A stretch of DNA of 64,000 nt from Stenotrophomonas_A sp036566925 (GCA_036566925.1 DATCVI010000055.1:1-64000), one strand, 5' to 3'; shown: positions 44,503 to 55,100, numbered from the stretch's first letter. The notes: generated by a model from the sequence alone, not told the origin. Numbers and translations are program-made.

Positions 44503-45327
44503 CTACGACTTCACGCAGCCGTGTGCCGTCACAAAGCAACCCGTACCGTCGTTTCCAGCAGGGTAGCCACCCTCAAGCCATGTCTCTTCTGCTCTCCACG
44601 AGTGGTCCTGCAGGACCCAGACCGGCGTAAACAGCATGAGGGTGTACGACGGGGGCGAGGCCGATTCCAACCACGTGCCCCCTCTGGCGCTCACCCAGCC
44701 GAGCAGCTTGATGCCTGCAGCGGAATACCACCAAACGGGCCCTCCTGAGTCGCTTGGGCTGGCGATACCCGCCAGGTTCTCGACCCCGCATTGCGACTCG
44801 GTTCGAAAGCAATCGAACGCGACAGTGCCGCACCGATAGCCACCGGCCACATCACGGATCGTGGTTGCGCCGTTGTGGCAGACCTGCATGCCGGCCTTGG
44901 TGTCTGTGGTTACCTCGGTGGCGTGCGCTACGTCCGTAATGTAGGCGTCCTGCCACGCCCTCCACACCATGATCCGCGGTGCAATGGCCTTGGTTCCCGT
45001 GGCAATCAAACCGATATCCACATTCTGCGCGGTGGTATGAGAGATGCGACCAAAGTTGCCGGCTCCCGTCAGCGCTCCTTCGGCTTTCATGGCCCCAAGG
45101 GAACGGACCATATGACCGACATTCGGGATGTAGTAGAGGCCCTGGTATTTCCACACCCCGGCACCCGAGCTGTTCCACCAGACTTGCCCATTTGACGCAA
45201 AGCTCTCCGCCACAGCGCCTCCCGCGGGATGCGTGGCTGAATTGAAGGTCCACTCTTCTGCGTGCAGACCTGTAGCGCACGACAAGGCCACGAGCGCGAC
45301 AGCGATGCGATGGCGAACAGGGGTCAA
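44503..45327 (-). CDS. Secreted alpha-lytic-like serine protease (S1 fold)
   Basis: A 274-residue protein with a signal peptide (VALVALSCATGLHA). The mature part fits the alpha-lytic/streptogrisin layout: possible catalytic His in YIPNVGHMVRS (near residue 72), Asp in AQNVDIGLIA, a Cys loop resembling VCRSG ... YQCGT of alpha-lytic protease (here VCHNGATT ... GYRCGTV), and catalytic Ser in SDSGGPVWW. The usual TAGHC around His is not kept. There is no long pro-region, unlike alpha-lytic protease. The start is a TTG with GAGG eight bases upstream. Base composition looks lower in GC than the neighbourhood. Could be inactive or a distant member. Confidence 0.62.
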   Translation of the reverse strand: MTPVRHRIAVALVALSCATGLHAEEWTFNSATHPAGGAVAESFASNGQVWWNSSGAGVWKYQGLYYIPNVGHMVRSLGAMKAEGALTGAGNFGRISHTTAQNVDIGLIATGTKAIAPRIMVWRAWQDAYITDVAHATEVTTDTKAGMQVCHNGATTIRDVAGGYRCGTVAFDCFRTESQCGVENLAGIASPSDSGGPVWWYSAAGIKLLGWVSARGGTWLESASPPSYTLMLFTPVWVLQDHSWRAEETWLEGGYPAGNDGTGCFVTAHGCVKS

Positions 45328-45502
45328 GATTGTTGCCTCGTCTGGTCATCTTTCAGAGTTTCCAAGCTAGCACCCAGGTCTCGCGGGGGTTTGGGTCAGA
45401 GGGATGACAATTGACGCAGGAGCACATCACTCGATACGCGCCCGATTGCCGCAGCGGCAACGGCCCGCTAAGGTCGCAGGCTGCCTTTCCCGGAACCGAC
45501 CC

Positions 45503-47653
45503 ATGCCGCTTCGCACGCCCCTGTCCGCCTCGCTGGCCCTTGGCCTGGCGCTGTCCGCCACCGCCCGCGCAGATGAGGGCATGTGGATGCCCACGCAGTT
45601 GCCCGCCCTGGCCAAGCCCTTGCGCGAGGCAGGCTTCAAGGGTGATCCCAAGGATCTGGCCGATGTCACCCGGGCGCCGCTGAGCGCGGTGGTGAAGGTT
45701 GGTGGCGGCACCGGTTCGTTCGTCTCCGGCGACGGCTTGCTGCTCACCAACCACCACGTCGCGATGGGGGTGATCCAGTACAACAGCTCGCCGGAGCACA
45801 ACTTCATCGACGAAGGCTTCATCGCCGCCGGCCGCGCCGACGAGCGCGCGGCCAATCCGGATTTCCGGGTGCTGGTCACTGTCGGTTTCGACAAGGTCAC
45901 CGACGAGGTGTTGAAGCAGGCCCGTGGCAAGCAGGGTCGGGCCTACTACGAGGCGGTGGATGCGGCGAGCAAGCGCGTCGTGGCCGAGTGCGAGCGCGAG
46001 GGCAACGTGCGTTGCAGCGTCGCCAACATGTACTACGGCACCGATTTCTATCGCATCCGCCAGTTGGAATTGCGCGATGTCCGTCTGGTTTACGCACCCC
46101 CACGCGCCATCGGCAACTACGGCGATGAGATCGACAACTTCATGTGGCCGCGTCATACCGGCGACTTCACCCTGCTGCGCGCCTACGTCGGCAAGGACGG
46201 CAAGCCGGCCGACTACAGCCCGGACAACGTTCCCTACCACCCGCCGGCGCATCTGCAGATGGCCAGGGACGGGCTGAAAGCGGGCGACTTCGCCATGCTC
46301 GCCGGCTACCCCGGCGTGACCCATCGGCACCGTACCGCGGCCGAGTTCGGCGAGCAGGTCGAGCACGTGCTGCCGGGGCGGGTAAGCGTCATGGACGACC
46401 TTATTGGCGTGATCGAGGCGGCCGGCAAGGGCGATGCCCAGGCCAGGACGCGCTACGCCTCGCAGCTGCAATCGCTGAAGAACAACCGCAAGCGCGCCGC
46501 CGGCGAACTCGAAGGCTTGCGCCGGAGCGACGCGGTCCGTCTGCGCGCGCAAGACGAACGCGGCATGCTTGCCGCCACCGGCGCCGACGACGTTCGCGAA
46601 ATCGCCGAACTGCAAGCCATCCTCGCCGCGGGCGCAGCCCTGGGCGAGCGTGATTTGCTGTTGGGCCTGCTTTCCAGCCAGACCCAGGTGATGCGGTCAG
46701 CGCTATTGCTGGAACGGTTGCGAACGGAATCGCTCAAGCCCGACGCCGAGCGCGAGACCGGTTACCAGCAGCGCGACCAGGCCATGATCGAAGGCGTGCT
46801 CAAGCAGGTCCAGCGCCGCTACGACCCGGCGGTGGAGAAGGCGCTGCTCACTGCCTTGCTGTCGCGCTACCAGCAGCTGCCGCAGGAGCAGCGCGTACCG
46901 GAGTTCGATGCGGCTTTCGGCCGTACCCCGGCGCAATTGCAGCAAGCCTTGGACAAACTCTACGCCAGCACGCGCCTGGGCGAGGAAGCCGAACGCTTGT
47001 CGCGTTTCGCCGCCGCCCGCAGTGGCCAAGCGCTGGCCGACGACCCGTTGATCGTGCTCGCGCGCCAGCTCACTCCGGCGCAACTTCGCCTGGAGGATCA
47101 GCGCAAGGCGCGCGAAGGCGAGCAACTGCGGCTGCGCCCCGCCTACATGCGTGCCTTGGTTGCCTGGCGCGAGCGGCAGGGCCGTGCGGTGTACCCGGAT
47201 GCCAACAGCAGCCTGCGTATCAGCTACGGTCGGGTCGAACCGCTGGCCCCGCGCGATGCGGTCAGCTTTGCACCGGTCACCACGGTGGCCGGCATCGTCG
47301 AAAAGAACACCGGGCAGGTTCCATTCGATGCGCCCAAGCCCCTGCTCGACGCCATTGCCAAGGGCGACTTCGGTGATACGGCAGATCCCGCATTGAAGAC
47401 GCAGACGGTGAACTTCCTCACCAACCTGGACACCACCGGTGGCAATTCCGGCTCGCCAGTGCTCAATGCACGCGGTGAGCTGGTCGGCCTCAACTTCGAC
47501 AGTAACTGGGAAGCCGTCAGTGCCAGCTGGTGGTACGACCCGCGCTTCAAGCGTGCCATCCACGTCGACATGCGCTACCTGCGCTGGCTGCTGGCCAAGG
47601 TGTACCCGGCCCCTGCGTTGCTCGAAGAAATGGGCGTGCCGGCCAAGCGCTGA
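45503..47653 (+). CDS. S46 dipeptidyl-peptidase, DPP11-like
   Basis: A 716-residue exported S46 family peptidase that removes dipeptides from peptide N-termini. Signal peptide LSASLALGLALSATARA; start MPLRTPLSASL at 45503. Catalytic triad: His85 (LLTNHHVAMG), Asp211 (GDEIDNFMWPRHTGDF) and Ser649 (GGNSGSPVLN). Eighteen residues after the Ser, the specificity position reads Ser667 (NFDSNWEA). In the family, Gly there marks DPP7 and Arg or Ser marks DPP11, which prefers Asp or Glu at P1. Thus DPP11-like specificity is inferred. Location: periplasm or cell surface. Convergent with gntK. Confidence 0.92.
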   Translation: MPLRTPLSASLALGLALSATARADEGMWMPTQLPALAKPLREAGFKGDPKDLADVTRAPLSAVVKVGGGTGSFVSGDGLLLTNHHVAMGVIQYNSSPEHNFIDEGFIAAGRADERAANPDFRVLVTVGFDKVTDEVLKQARGKQGRAYYEAVDAASKRVVAECEREGNVRCSVANMYYGTDFYRIRQLELRDVRLVYAPPRAIGNYGDEIDNFMWPRHTGDFTLLRAYVGKDGKPADYSPDNVPYHPPAHLQMARDGLKAGDFAMLAGYPGVTHRHRTAAEFGEQVEHVLPGRVSVMDDLIGVIEAAGKGDAQARTRYASQLQSLKNNRKRAAGELEGLRRSDAVRLRAQDERGMLAATGADDVREIAELQAILAAGAALGERDLLLGLLSSQTQVMRSALLLERLRTESLKPDAERETGYQQRDQAMIEGVLKQVQRRYDPAVEKALLTALLSRYQQLPQEQRVPEFDAAFGRTPAQLQQALDKLYASTRLGEEAERLSRFAAARSGQALADDPLIVLARQLTPAQLRLEDQRKAREGEQLRLRPAYMRALVAWRERQGRAVYPDANSSLRISYGRVEPLAPRDAVSFAPVTTVAGIVEKNTGQVPFDAPKPLLDAIAKGDFGDTADPALKTQTVNFLTNLDTTGGNSGSPVLNARGELVGLNFDSNWEAVSASWWYDPRFKRAIHVDMRYLRWLLAKVYPAPALLEEMGVPAKR

Positions 47654-47702
47654 CCGGGTGCAGGATCTTGAGAAGGACGTGACACCCAGGAAGCCTCCTC
47701 CG

Positions 47703-48230
47703 TTAGCGGTCCAACCCTGCAATCGCCGCTGCCACCACCTGTGGCAGCGGCGCGTCCACATCCACCGCCACCACGTCCGGCTCATCGGTCGGCGGCTGTA
47801 GCGCTTCGAATTGGCTGGCCAGCAGCGCCGGTGGCATGAAGTGGCCGGCACGCTGGCCCAGCCGTGCGGCGATGACGGCCGGATCGGCGTGGAGGAACAC
47901 GAAGCGCATCGGCACGCCACTGGCGCGCAGGCGCTGCCGGTGTGCGCTGCGCAGGCCGGAGAACGCCAGCACCACCGATTCGCCGCGCCCCACGTAGCCA
48001 CGCAGCGCCTCGGCCAGCACATCCACCCAGGGCTCGCGCTGTAGATCGGTCAGCGGCACGCCGCTGGCCATTTGCGCCTTGGCCTCGGTGGTGTGGAAAT
48101 CGTCGGCGTCCAGCAAGGCGAAGCCGTAATGCTCGGCCAGGGCCTGCGCCACCGTGCTCTTGCCGCTGCCGGACACGCCCATCACCACGATCGCCAGGGC
48201 AGTGGAGTGTGAAGTTGCGACAGTGGTCAT
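47703..48230 (-). CDS. gntK: Gluconokinase
   Basis: A 175-residue GntK-type kinase phosphorylating gluconate to 6-phosphogluconate. P-loop MGVSGSGKSTVAQ, LLDADDFHTTEAKAQMASG, LTDLQREPWVDVL and the C-terminal GHFMPPALLASQFEALQPP are family hallmarks. A divergent 114-bp gap separates it from the GPH symporter and GH94 genes, whose likely product, gluconate, it would consume. TATAAC at 48238-48243 on the minus strand is a possible -10. Confidence 0.95.
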   Translation of the reverse strand: MTTVATSHSTALAIVVMGVSGSGKSTVAQALAEHYGFALLDADDFHTTEAKAQMASGVPLTDLQREPWVDVLAEALRGYVGRGESVVLAFSGLRSAHRQRLRASGVPMRFVFLHADPAVIAARLGQRAGHFMPPALLASQFEALQPPTDEPDVVAVDVDAPLPQVVAAAIAGLDR

Positions 48231-48344
48231 GGTGGCCCGTTATAGGTGCAGATCAATTCTTCATGCGGCGGCCACGCGGCGCGCCGATGGTGTAGCGTCG
48301 GCATCCTCGCACGCCTCGCCTCGTTCCGCACCCTGGGCCCGACC

Positions 48345-49724
48345 ATGCCGCCAGCGCCAAGAACCGCCCCTCCGACCGCGCCCCCGCTGCGCGAAAAGGC
48401 CAGCTACGCGCTCGGCGATTTCGGCCTCAATCTGTACTGGTCGAGCATCTCGGCCTTCCTGCTGATCTTCTACACCGACGTGATGCTGTTGCCGGCCGCC
48501 GCCGTCGGCACGCTCATCCTGGTGACCAAGATCGGCGATGCCATCGCCGATCCCCTGATGGGCATGCTCGCCGACCGCACCCGCACCCGCTGGGGCCACT
48601 TCCGGCCGTGGCTGCTGTGGGGCGCGCTGCCCCTGGCCGCCACCGGCGTGCTCGCCTTTACCGTGCCGCCGCTGGGCGCGGACATGCGCTTGTTGTGGGC
48701 CTACGTCACTTTCTCGCTGATGATGCTGGCCTACACCGTGGTCAGCATTCCGTACTCGGCGCTGTCCGGTGTGATTACCGCCGATGGCCAGCAACGCACG
48801 GTCTTGGTGAGCATGCGCTTCATCGCCGCCTTTGCCGGCACCACCTTCGTCAACTACGCCACGCTCGACCTGGTTGGCGCGCTTGGCCAGGGCGACGCTG
48901 CTACCGGTTGGCAGCGCACCTTGATGGTGTACGGCGCCCTTGCCGCGGTGCTGTTCGCCAGCGTGTTCTTCGGCGTGCGCGAGCGCGTGGTGCCGTCGCC
49001 TTCGCAGCGCACGCCCTGGCGGCAGGACATTGCCGACCTGGTGCACAACCGGCCGTGGCTGGTGTTGTTCGTGCTCGCGCTGGTGATCATGATCACCATC
49101 GTGATGCGCGCCGGCGCCGGCGTGTACTACTTCAAGTACTACCTGGGCCGGCCCGACCTTACCGGCTGGTTCCTGGGCAGCTATTCGGTGGCATTGGCGC
49201 TGGGCGCGGCGGCTACCCCGCTGCTTACGCGCTGGTTCGACCGCCGCCGTTTGATGATCGGCCTGATGTGCACGGTGGGCGTGCTGAGCGCGGCGATGTA
49301 CTTCGTGCCGCCGGGCGGCCTGGTCGCCGCGTTTGCGCTCAATATCCTGGTGGGCCTGGCGCTGGGGCCGAAGTCGCCGCTGGCCTTCGCCATGTATGCC
49401 GACACCGCCGACTACACCGAATGGCGCACCGGCCGCCGTGCCACCGCGCTGACCTTCGCCGCGGCCACGTTCTCGCAGAAGCTCGGCGGCGCGATTGCTT
49501 CTGCCGCCATCGCCTGGGTGCTGGCAGGCATGGGCTACGTCGCCAACCAGTCGCAGAGCCAGGCTTCGCAGCAGGGCATCGTGCTGCTGATGACGGTCAT
49601 CCCGGGCATGGTCGCGCTGCTGGCGGCGTGGACCATGCGCTTCTATCCCCTCACCGACGCCAGCCTGGCCGAGATCCAGCGGGCCCTGGCGGAACGTCGC
49701 GCCTCCTCCGATCCTTCGACATGA
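48345..49724 (+). CDS. GPH-family sugar:cation symporter
   Basis: A 459-residue glycoside-pentoside-hexuronide:cation symporter (MFS fold, about 12 membrane helices). Markers: KASYALGDFGLNLYWSSISAFLLIFYTDV, then IADPLMGMLADRTRTRWGHFRPWLLWG, a MelB-like loop with the Asp/Arg-rich region, and SIPYSALSGVI. The ATG at 48345 starts the conserved part; the in-frame ATG at 48246 adds a nonconserved, Cys-containing lead. Its stop overlaps the GH94 gene start (ATGA). Substrate: inferred to be cellobionate or another aldobionic acid from the neighbours. Confidence 0.88.
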   Translation: MPPAPRTAPPTAPPLREKASYALGDFGLNLYWSSISAFLLIFYTDVMLLPAAAVGTLILVTKIGDAIADPLMGMLADRTRTRWGHFRPWLLWGALPLAATGVLAFTVPPLGADMRLLWAYVTFSLMMLAYTVVSIPYSALSGVITADGQQRTVLVSMRFIAAFAGTTFVNYATLDLVGALGQGDAATGWQRTLMVYGALAAVLFASVFFGVRERVVPSPSQRTPWRQDIADLVHNRPWLVLFVLALVIMITIVMRAGAGVYYFKYYLGRPDLTGWFLGSYSVALALGAAATPLLTRWFDRRRLMIGLMCTVGVLSAAMYFVPPGGLVAAFALNILVGLALGPKSPLAFAMYADTADYTEWRTGRRATALTFAAATFSQKLGGAIASAAIAWVLAGMGYVANQSQSQASQQGIVLLMTVIPGMVALLAAWTMRFYPLTDASLAEIQRALAERRASSDPST

Positions 49725-52114
49725 CCCCGCACACCGCTACCGACGACCTTTCCGACCTGCTTGGCCCCAGCGCAGAGGGCGAGCGTTACGTATTGCGCAG
49801 CCCCACAGCCATGCCCAATGCCGGCGCATTCCTGTGGAATCGCCGGATGATGGTGCAACTGACCTGCCGCGGCTACGCCACCGCGCAGTTCATGCAGCCC
49901 GAGCCGGCCAAGTACGCGCACGCGCCGAACCTGGAAGCGCGCACCTTCATGCAGCCGGAACAGCCGTACTACGCGCATCATCCGGGCCGCTTCTTCTACC
50001 TCAAGGACGAGGACAGCGGTGCGCTGTACTCGGCGCCGTATGAACCCGTGCGGGCGACGCCGGCACGTTTCGAGTTCTCAGTCGGCAAGCAGGACATCGC
50101 CTGGGAAATCGAATTCGATGGCATCGTGCTGGAGCTGCAGTTGCAGCTGCCGGAGGACAGGGCCCTGGAGCTGTGGACCTGCCGGGTGCGCAACCAATCC
50201 GGACGCACGCGGCGGCTTTCGCTGTATCCGTACTTTCCGGTTGGCTACATGTCGTGGATGAACCAGTCCGGCGAGTATCGCGCCGACCTCGGTGGCATCG
50301 TCTGCCGCAGCGTGACGCCCTACCAGAAGGTCGCCGACTACTGGCGCCAGCGCGACTTCAAGGACTGCACCTTCCTGTTGCACGAGCAGCCGGTGGTGGG
50401 TTGGGAAGCCCGGCAATCGGCGTTCGAAGGCGAGGGCGGGCTGCATGCGCCCTCCGCCCTGGCCGGCGAGCGGCTGGGCGATAGCGACGCGCGCTACGAA
50501 ACGCCCACCGCGGTGTTGCAGCAACGGCTGGAGCTGGCGCCGGAAGCGTCGGTGACGCATCGCTATCTGTTCGGCCCGGCGCGTGACGAGGCGGAAATCG
50601 CCGAACTGCGTGCGCGTTATCTGTCCGCCGCTGGCTTCGACGAAGCAGCGCGGGCGTATGCCGCGCACCTGGCAACCGGGCGCGGTTGCCTGGAAGTGGA
50701 AACCCCCGATGCGGCGTTCGACAACCTGGTCAACCACTGGCTGCCGCGGCAGGTGTTCTACCATGGCGATGTCAATCGCCTGACCACCGATCCGCAGACC
50801 CGCAACTTCCTGCAGGACCACCTCGGCATGGCCTACCTGTCGCCGCAGGTGGCGCGGGCATCGCTGCTGCACGCGCTGTCGCAGCAGGAAGCCAGCGGCG
50901 CCATGCCCGACGGCATCTTGCTCGACGAGCAGGCCGAGTTGAAATACATCAACCAGGTACCGCATACCGACCACTGCGTGTGGCTGCCGATCTTCCTCGA
51001 TGCCTATCTGGGCGAGACCGGCGACGGCGGCCTGCTGGCCGAAGTCGTCGAAGATCGCAGCGGCCGCAAGCTCGACGTAGCCGCACGCCTGGACGCGGCG
51101 ATGGACTGGCTGCTGCAGGCCCGTGACGCGCGCGGCCTGAGCTTCATCGCCCAGGGCGATTGGTGCGACCCGATGAACATGGTCGGCTATCGCGGCAAGG
51201 GCGTGTCCGGCTGGCTGACGCTGGCGACTGCCTATGCATTGAAGCTGTGGTCGGCCCTGTGCGCCAGCCACGGCCGCAACGACGCGGCGGCGCGCTTTGC
51301 CGAGGCGGCGGCCGCCGTGAACGCGGTCGCCAACCGCGAGTTGTGGGATGGCGACTGGTATGCACGCGGCATCACCGACGAGGGTGTGCGCTTCGGCATC
51401 GCCGACGATGCCGAAGGCCGCATCTACCTCAACCCGCAGAGCTGGGCGATGCTGGCCGGTGCCGCAGACGCGCAGCGCCAGAAACGCCTGCTGGACGCCG
51501 TGGAAGCACAGCTGCACACGCCGTACGGCCCGGTCATGTTGGCACCGCCATACACCGGCATGCGCGAGGACGTCGGGCGCCTGACCCAGAAGCATCCGGG
51601 CTCGGCCGAGAACGGCGCGGTCTACAACCACGCTGCGGCCTTCTATCTGCACAGCCTGTACGCGGTCGGCGAGAGCGACCGCGCCTGGTCGGTGCTGCGG
51701 GCGATGATCCCCGGTCCCGCGCGCGCCGATGTGTTGCAGCGCGGTCAACTGCCGGTGTTCCTGCCGAACTACTACCGCGGCGCGTGGCGCGAGATCCCGC
51801 GCACCGCCGGGCGTTCCAGCCAGCTGTTCAATACCGGCACCGTGGCCTGGGTCTATCGCGACGTGATCGAAGGCCTGTTCGGCCTGCGCGGCGAAGGCGA
51901 GCTGCTGTTGCTGCGGCCGCAGCTGCCCTCGCACTGGCCGCAGGCACGAGTGCGGCGCCGGTTCCGCGGTGCGGAGTTCGAGGTGACCTATCGACGTGAT
52001 CCAGCGGTGGCGGCGATGCAGGTGAGCGTGGATGGCGTGGCCTGCGCTGAGGCGGCCATTGGCGGAATCGAGGCGGGAAGGCGGTACGTGGTCGAAGTAC
52101 TGCTGCCGGCATAA
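49721..52114 (+). CDS. GH94 glycoside phosphorylase, probably cellobionate phosphorylase
   Basis: A 797-residue glycosyl hydrolase family 94 protein. N-terminal beta-sandwich (about 1-270), linker helices and an (alpha/alpha)6 barrel (about 320-720) with catalytic acid in the motif GDWCD (Asp480 or Asp483), YLNPQSWAMLAG and the phosphate-loop-like RTAGRSSQLFNTGTVAW. Length and context match cellobionic acid phosphorylases of xanthomonads: cellobionate + phosphate gives glucose-1-phosphate + gluconate. No signal peptide, so cytosolic. A neighbouring gluconokinase and symporter support this. Other GH94 specificities (cellobiose, chitobiose) cannot be excluded from sequence alone. Confidence 0.85.
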   Translation: MTPHTATDDLSDLLGPSAEGERYVLRSPTAMPNAGAFLWNRRMMVQLTCRGYATAQFMQPEPAKYAHAPNLEARTFMQPEQPYYAHHPGRFFYLKDEDSGALYSAPYEPVRATPARFEFSVGKQDIAWEIEFDGIVLELQLQLPEDRALELWTCRVRNQSGRTRRLSLYPYFPVGYMSWMNQSGEYRADLGGIVCRSVTPYQKVADYWRQRDFKDCTFLLHEQPVVGWEARQSAFEGEGGLHAPSALAGERLGDSDARYETPTAVLQQRLELAPEASVTHRYLFGPARDEAEIAELRARYLSAAGFDEAARAYAAHLATGRGCLEVETPDAAFDNLVNHWLPRQVFYHGDVNRLTTDPQTRNFLQDHLGMAYLSPQVARASLLHALSQQEASGAMPDGILLDEQAELKYINQVPHTDHCVWLPIFLDAYLGETGDGGLLAEVVEDRSGRKLDVAARLDAAMDWLLQARDARGLSFIAQGDWCDPMNMVGYRGKGVSGWLTLATAYALKLWSALCASHGRNDAAARFAEAAAAVNAVANRELWDGDWYARGITDEGVRFGIADDAEGRIYLNPQSWAMLAGAADAQRQKRLLDAVEAQLHTPYGPVMLAPPYTGMREDVGRLTQKHPGSAENGAVYNHAAAFYLHSLYAVGESDRAWSVLRAMIPGPARADVLQRGQLPVFLPNYYRGAWREIPRTAGRSSQLFNTGTVAWVYRDVIEGLFGLRGEGELLLLRPQLPSHWPQARVRRRFRGAEFEVTYRRDPAVAAMQVSVDGVACAEAAIGGIEAGRRYVVEVLLPA

Positions 52115-52162
52115 CTTGCCAGCGCGGGTACACTGCCCGGGTAAACCCGCCGGAGGGGCGCG

Positions 52163-55100
52163 TTGATCTCGAGCTGGATCCTGTTGTCGGTCTCGGTCGG
52201 CTACGCCGCGTTGCTGTTCGCAGTGGCGTGGTGGGGCGATCGCCGTCCGCTGTATCCCGACCGCCCCTGGCTGCGGCCGGCGGTCTACAGCCTGGCGCTG
52301 GCGGTGTACTGCTCGTCGTGGACCTTCTACGGCGCGGTCGGCACGGCGGTGCGCAACGGCGTCGGCTACCTGCCGATCTACCTGGGGCCGTTGCTGTTGC
52401 TGATCTTCGGCTGGCGGATCATCGAGCGCCTGGCCTTGATCGCGCGCTCGGAGAACACGGTTTCCATCGCCGACTTCATCTCTTCGCGCTACGGCCGCTC
52501 GCGCCGGCTGGCGGCGCTGGTGGCGGTGATCGCCCTGGTCGGCATCGTTCCCTACCTGGCGCTGCAGTACAAAGCCGTGGCGATGAGCCTGGAAGTGCTC
52601 ACCGGGCAGTCCAACGACGGCCGCTCCTTCCTCAGTGACCCGGCCCTGTATGTCGCCCTGTTGATGGCGCTGTTCGCGGCGTTGTTCGGCACCCGCCAGG
52701 CCGACGCCACCGAGCACCACCACGGCATGATGCTGGCGATCGCGCTGGAATCGGTGATCAAGCTGGTGGCGATGCTGGCGGTGGGGTTGTTCGCCTGGTC
52801 CTGGCTCGGCGACCACCAGCTGCGCATCGTCGACTCGGCGCGGATGTTGTTCGAGCACACGCCTTCGGCCGGCTTCGTCTCGCAGACCATCCTCAGTTTC
52901 CTGGCCATCGTCTGCCTGCCACGGCAATTCCATGTCGCAGTGGTCGAATGCGGCGATGTCGGCGACATCCGTCGCGCGCGCTGGCTGTTCGGCGGCTACC
53001 TGGTGCTGATCTCGGCCATGGTCGTGCCGATCGCCTCGGCCGGCGTGGCCTTGTTCGGCGGCGGCGGCCAGCTCGCCGACGACAGCATGGTGTTGGCCCT
53101 GCCCTTGGCCGAGGGCAATACGGTGCTGGCGCTGGTGGCGTATGTCGGCGGATTCTCCGCCGCCACCGGCATGGTGATCGTGGCTTCGATCGCGCTGGCC
53201 ACCATGGTCAGCAACGACCTGGTGATGCCGGTACTGCTGCGGCGCTCGCGCGGCCACGCGGTGGCGGCGGCTGGACGGGTGCTGTGGATTCGCCGGGTCG
53301 CGATCCTGCTGCTGGCGCTGGTCGCCTACAGCTACTACCGCAGCAGCAGCGACGACAGCACGCTGGCTTCGTATGGCCTGATGGCCTTTGCCGCGGTCGC
53401 GCAGTTCGCACCCGGCGTGCTCGGTGGGTTGTATTGGCGCGGTGCCAGCCGCAAGGGCGTGGAGGCCGGCATGTTGCTCGGCTTCGCCACCTGGATCTAC
53501 ACGCTGCTATTGCCGGCGATGACGATGGCCGGCGGCTTCGACACTGGCTGGCTGCTCAACGGACCGTTCGGGATTTCCTGGCTGCGGCCGCAGCAGCTGT
53601 TCGGCATGAGCGGCTGGGACTCGCTGGCGCATGGCACGTTCTGGTCGCTGCTGGCAAATGTGGGCGCGCTGATGGTGGTGTCGGCACGCTGGCGCCCGGG
53701 CGTGGACGAGCGCCTGCGCGCGGCGCCATTCCTGGACCCTTATTCCCAGCGCCCGGCGGTGGCCGGCGCCTGGCCCGGGCACGTGCATGTCTCCGACCTG
53801 CTCACCCTGGCCGAGCGCGTGGTTGGCGAACGCCACGCCCATCGCGCCTTCGTCGAGCAGGCCAACGCGCTGGGCCGCGAGCTGCAATCCAACGCCGTCG
53901 CCGACCGTGCCTGGGTCCAGTTCACCGAGCGCTTGCTGGCGGCCTCGATTGGTGCGGCTTCCGCGCGCCTGGTCCTGACCAGCCTGCTACGGGGCTCAGG
54001 CATGGAACTGGGCGAGGTCGTGGCGGTGCTCGACGAGGCCGGCCAGGAGCTGCGCTTCAACCGCGAAATCCTCTCCACCACCTTGGAGAACATCAGCGCC
54101 GCGGTCAGCGTGGTCGATCCGGAAATGCGCCTGACCGCCTGGAATCGCCGCTACCAGGAGTTGTTCGGCTATCCCGACGGCATGCTCTACGTCGGTCGCC
54201 CGGTCGCCGACCTGATCCGCTACAACGCCGAACGCGGGGAGCTTGGCGAGGGCGATACCGAAGACCAGATCGAACGCCGCATCCGCCATATGCGTGCCGG
54301 CTCGCCGCATGTGTTCGAGCGTACCCGCAGCGATGGCAAGGTCGTCGAGATGCGCGGACAGGCGCTGCCGGGCGGCGGCTATGTCACCAGCTACAACGAC
54401 ATCACCGACTACAAGCGCGCCGAGAAGGCCTTGCTCGAAGCCAACGAGACCCTGGAGCAGCGCGTGGCCGAGCGCTCGCACGAGGCCGAAGTGGCGCAGC
54501 AGTCCAAGACCCGCTTCCTCGCTGCGATCAGCCACGACGTGCTGCAACCGCTCAATGCCGCGCGACTGTTCGCCTCGGCCTTGCGTGACAGTGCGCAGAA
54601 CAGCGAGGAGCAGCGTCATCTGGCCGAGCGCGTGGATGCCTCGCTGCGCGCGGCCGAGGAATTACTCGATGGCCTGCTCGATGTGTCGCGGCTGGATGCC
54701 GGCGGGTTGCGGCCGACCATCGAGGACTTCGATGCTGGCGTGCTGATCGCCGAACTGGCTGCCCAGTACGCGCCGGTCGCCGCCAGCCGCGGTTTGCGCC
54801 TGCAGGTGCATGCGCGGCAGATCTGGGTGCGCAGCGACCGCCGCTTGTTGCGCCGTGTGATGCAGAACTTCATCGCCAACGCGCTGCGCTATACCCGACA
54901 GGGACGGATCATCCTGGGCATGCGCCCGCGCGGCGCCCAGGTGGAATTGCAGGTGTGGGATACGGGCCCGGGAATTCCCGAGCACCACATGCGGCAGATC
55001 TTCAACGAGTTCCACCGCTACCAGCAGCCGTTCGACTGGGGCGAGCAGGGCCTGGGCCTGGGCCTGTCGATCTGCCAGCGCATCTCGCGCCTGCTGCTGC

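Noticed and set aside
50078..53257. A 1059-codon minus-strand frame opposite the GH94 and kinase genes
   Set aside because: It runs across two clear genes and their gap; an artefact of codon bias.
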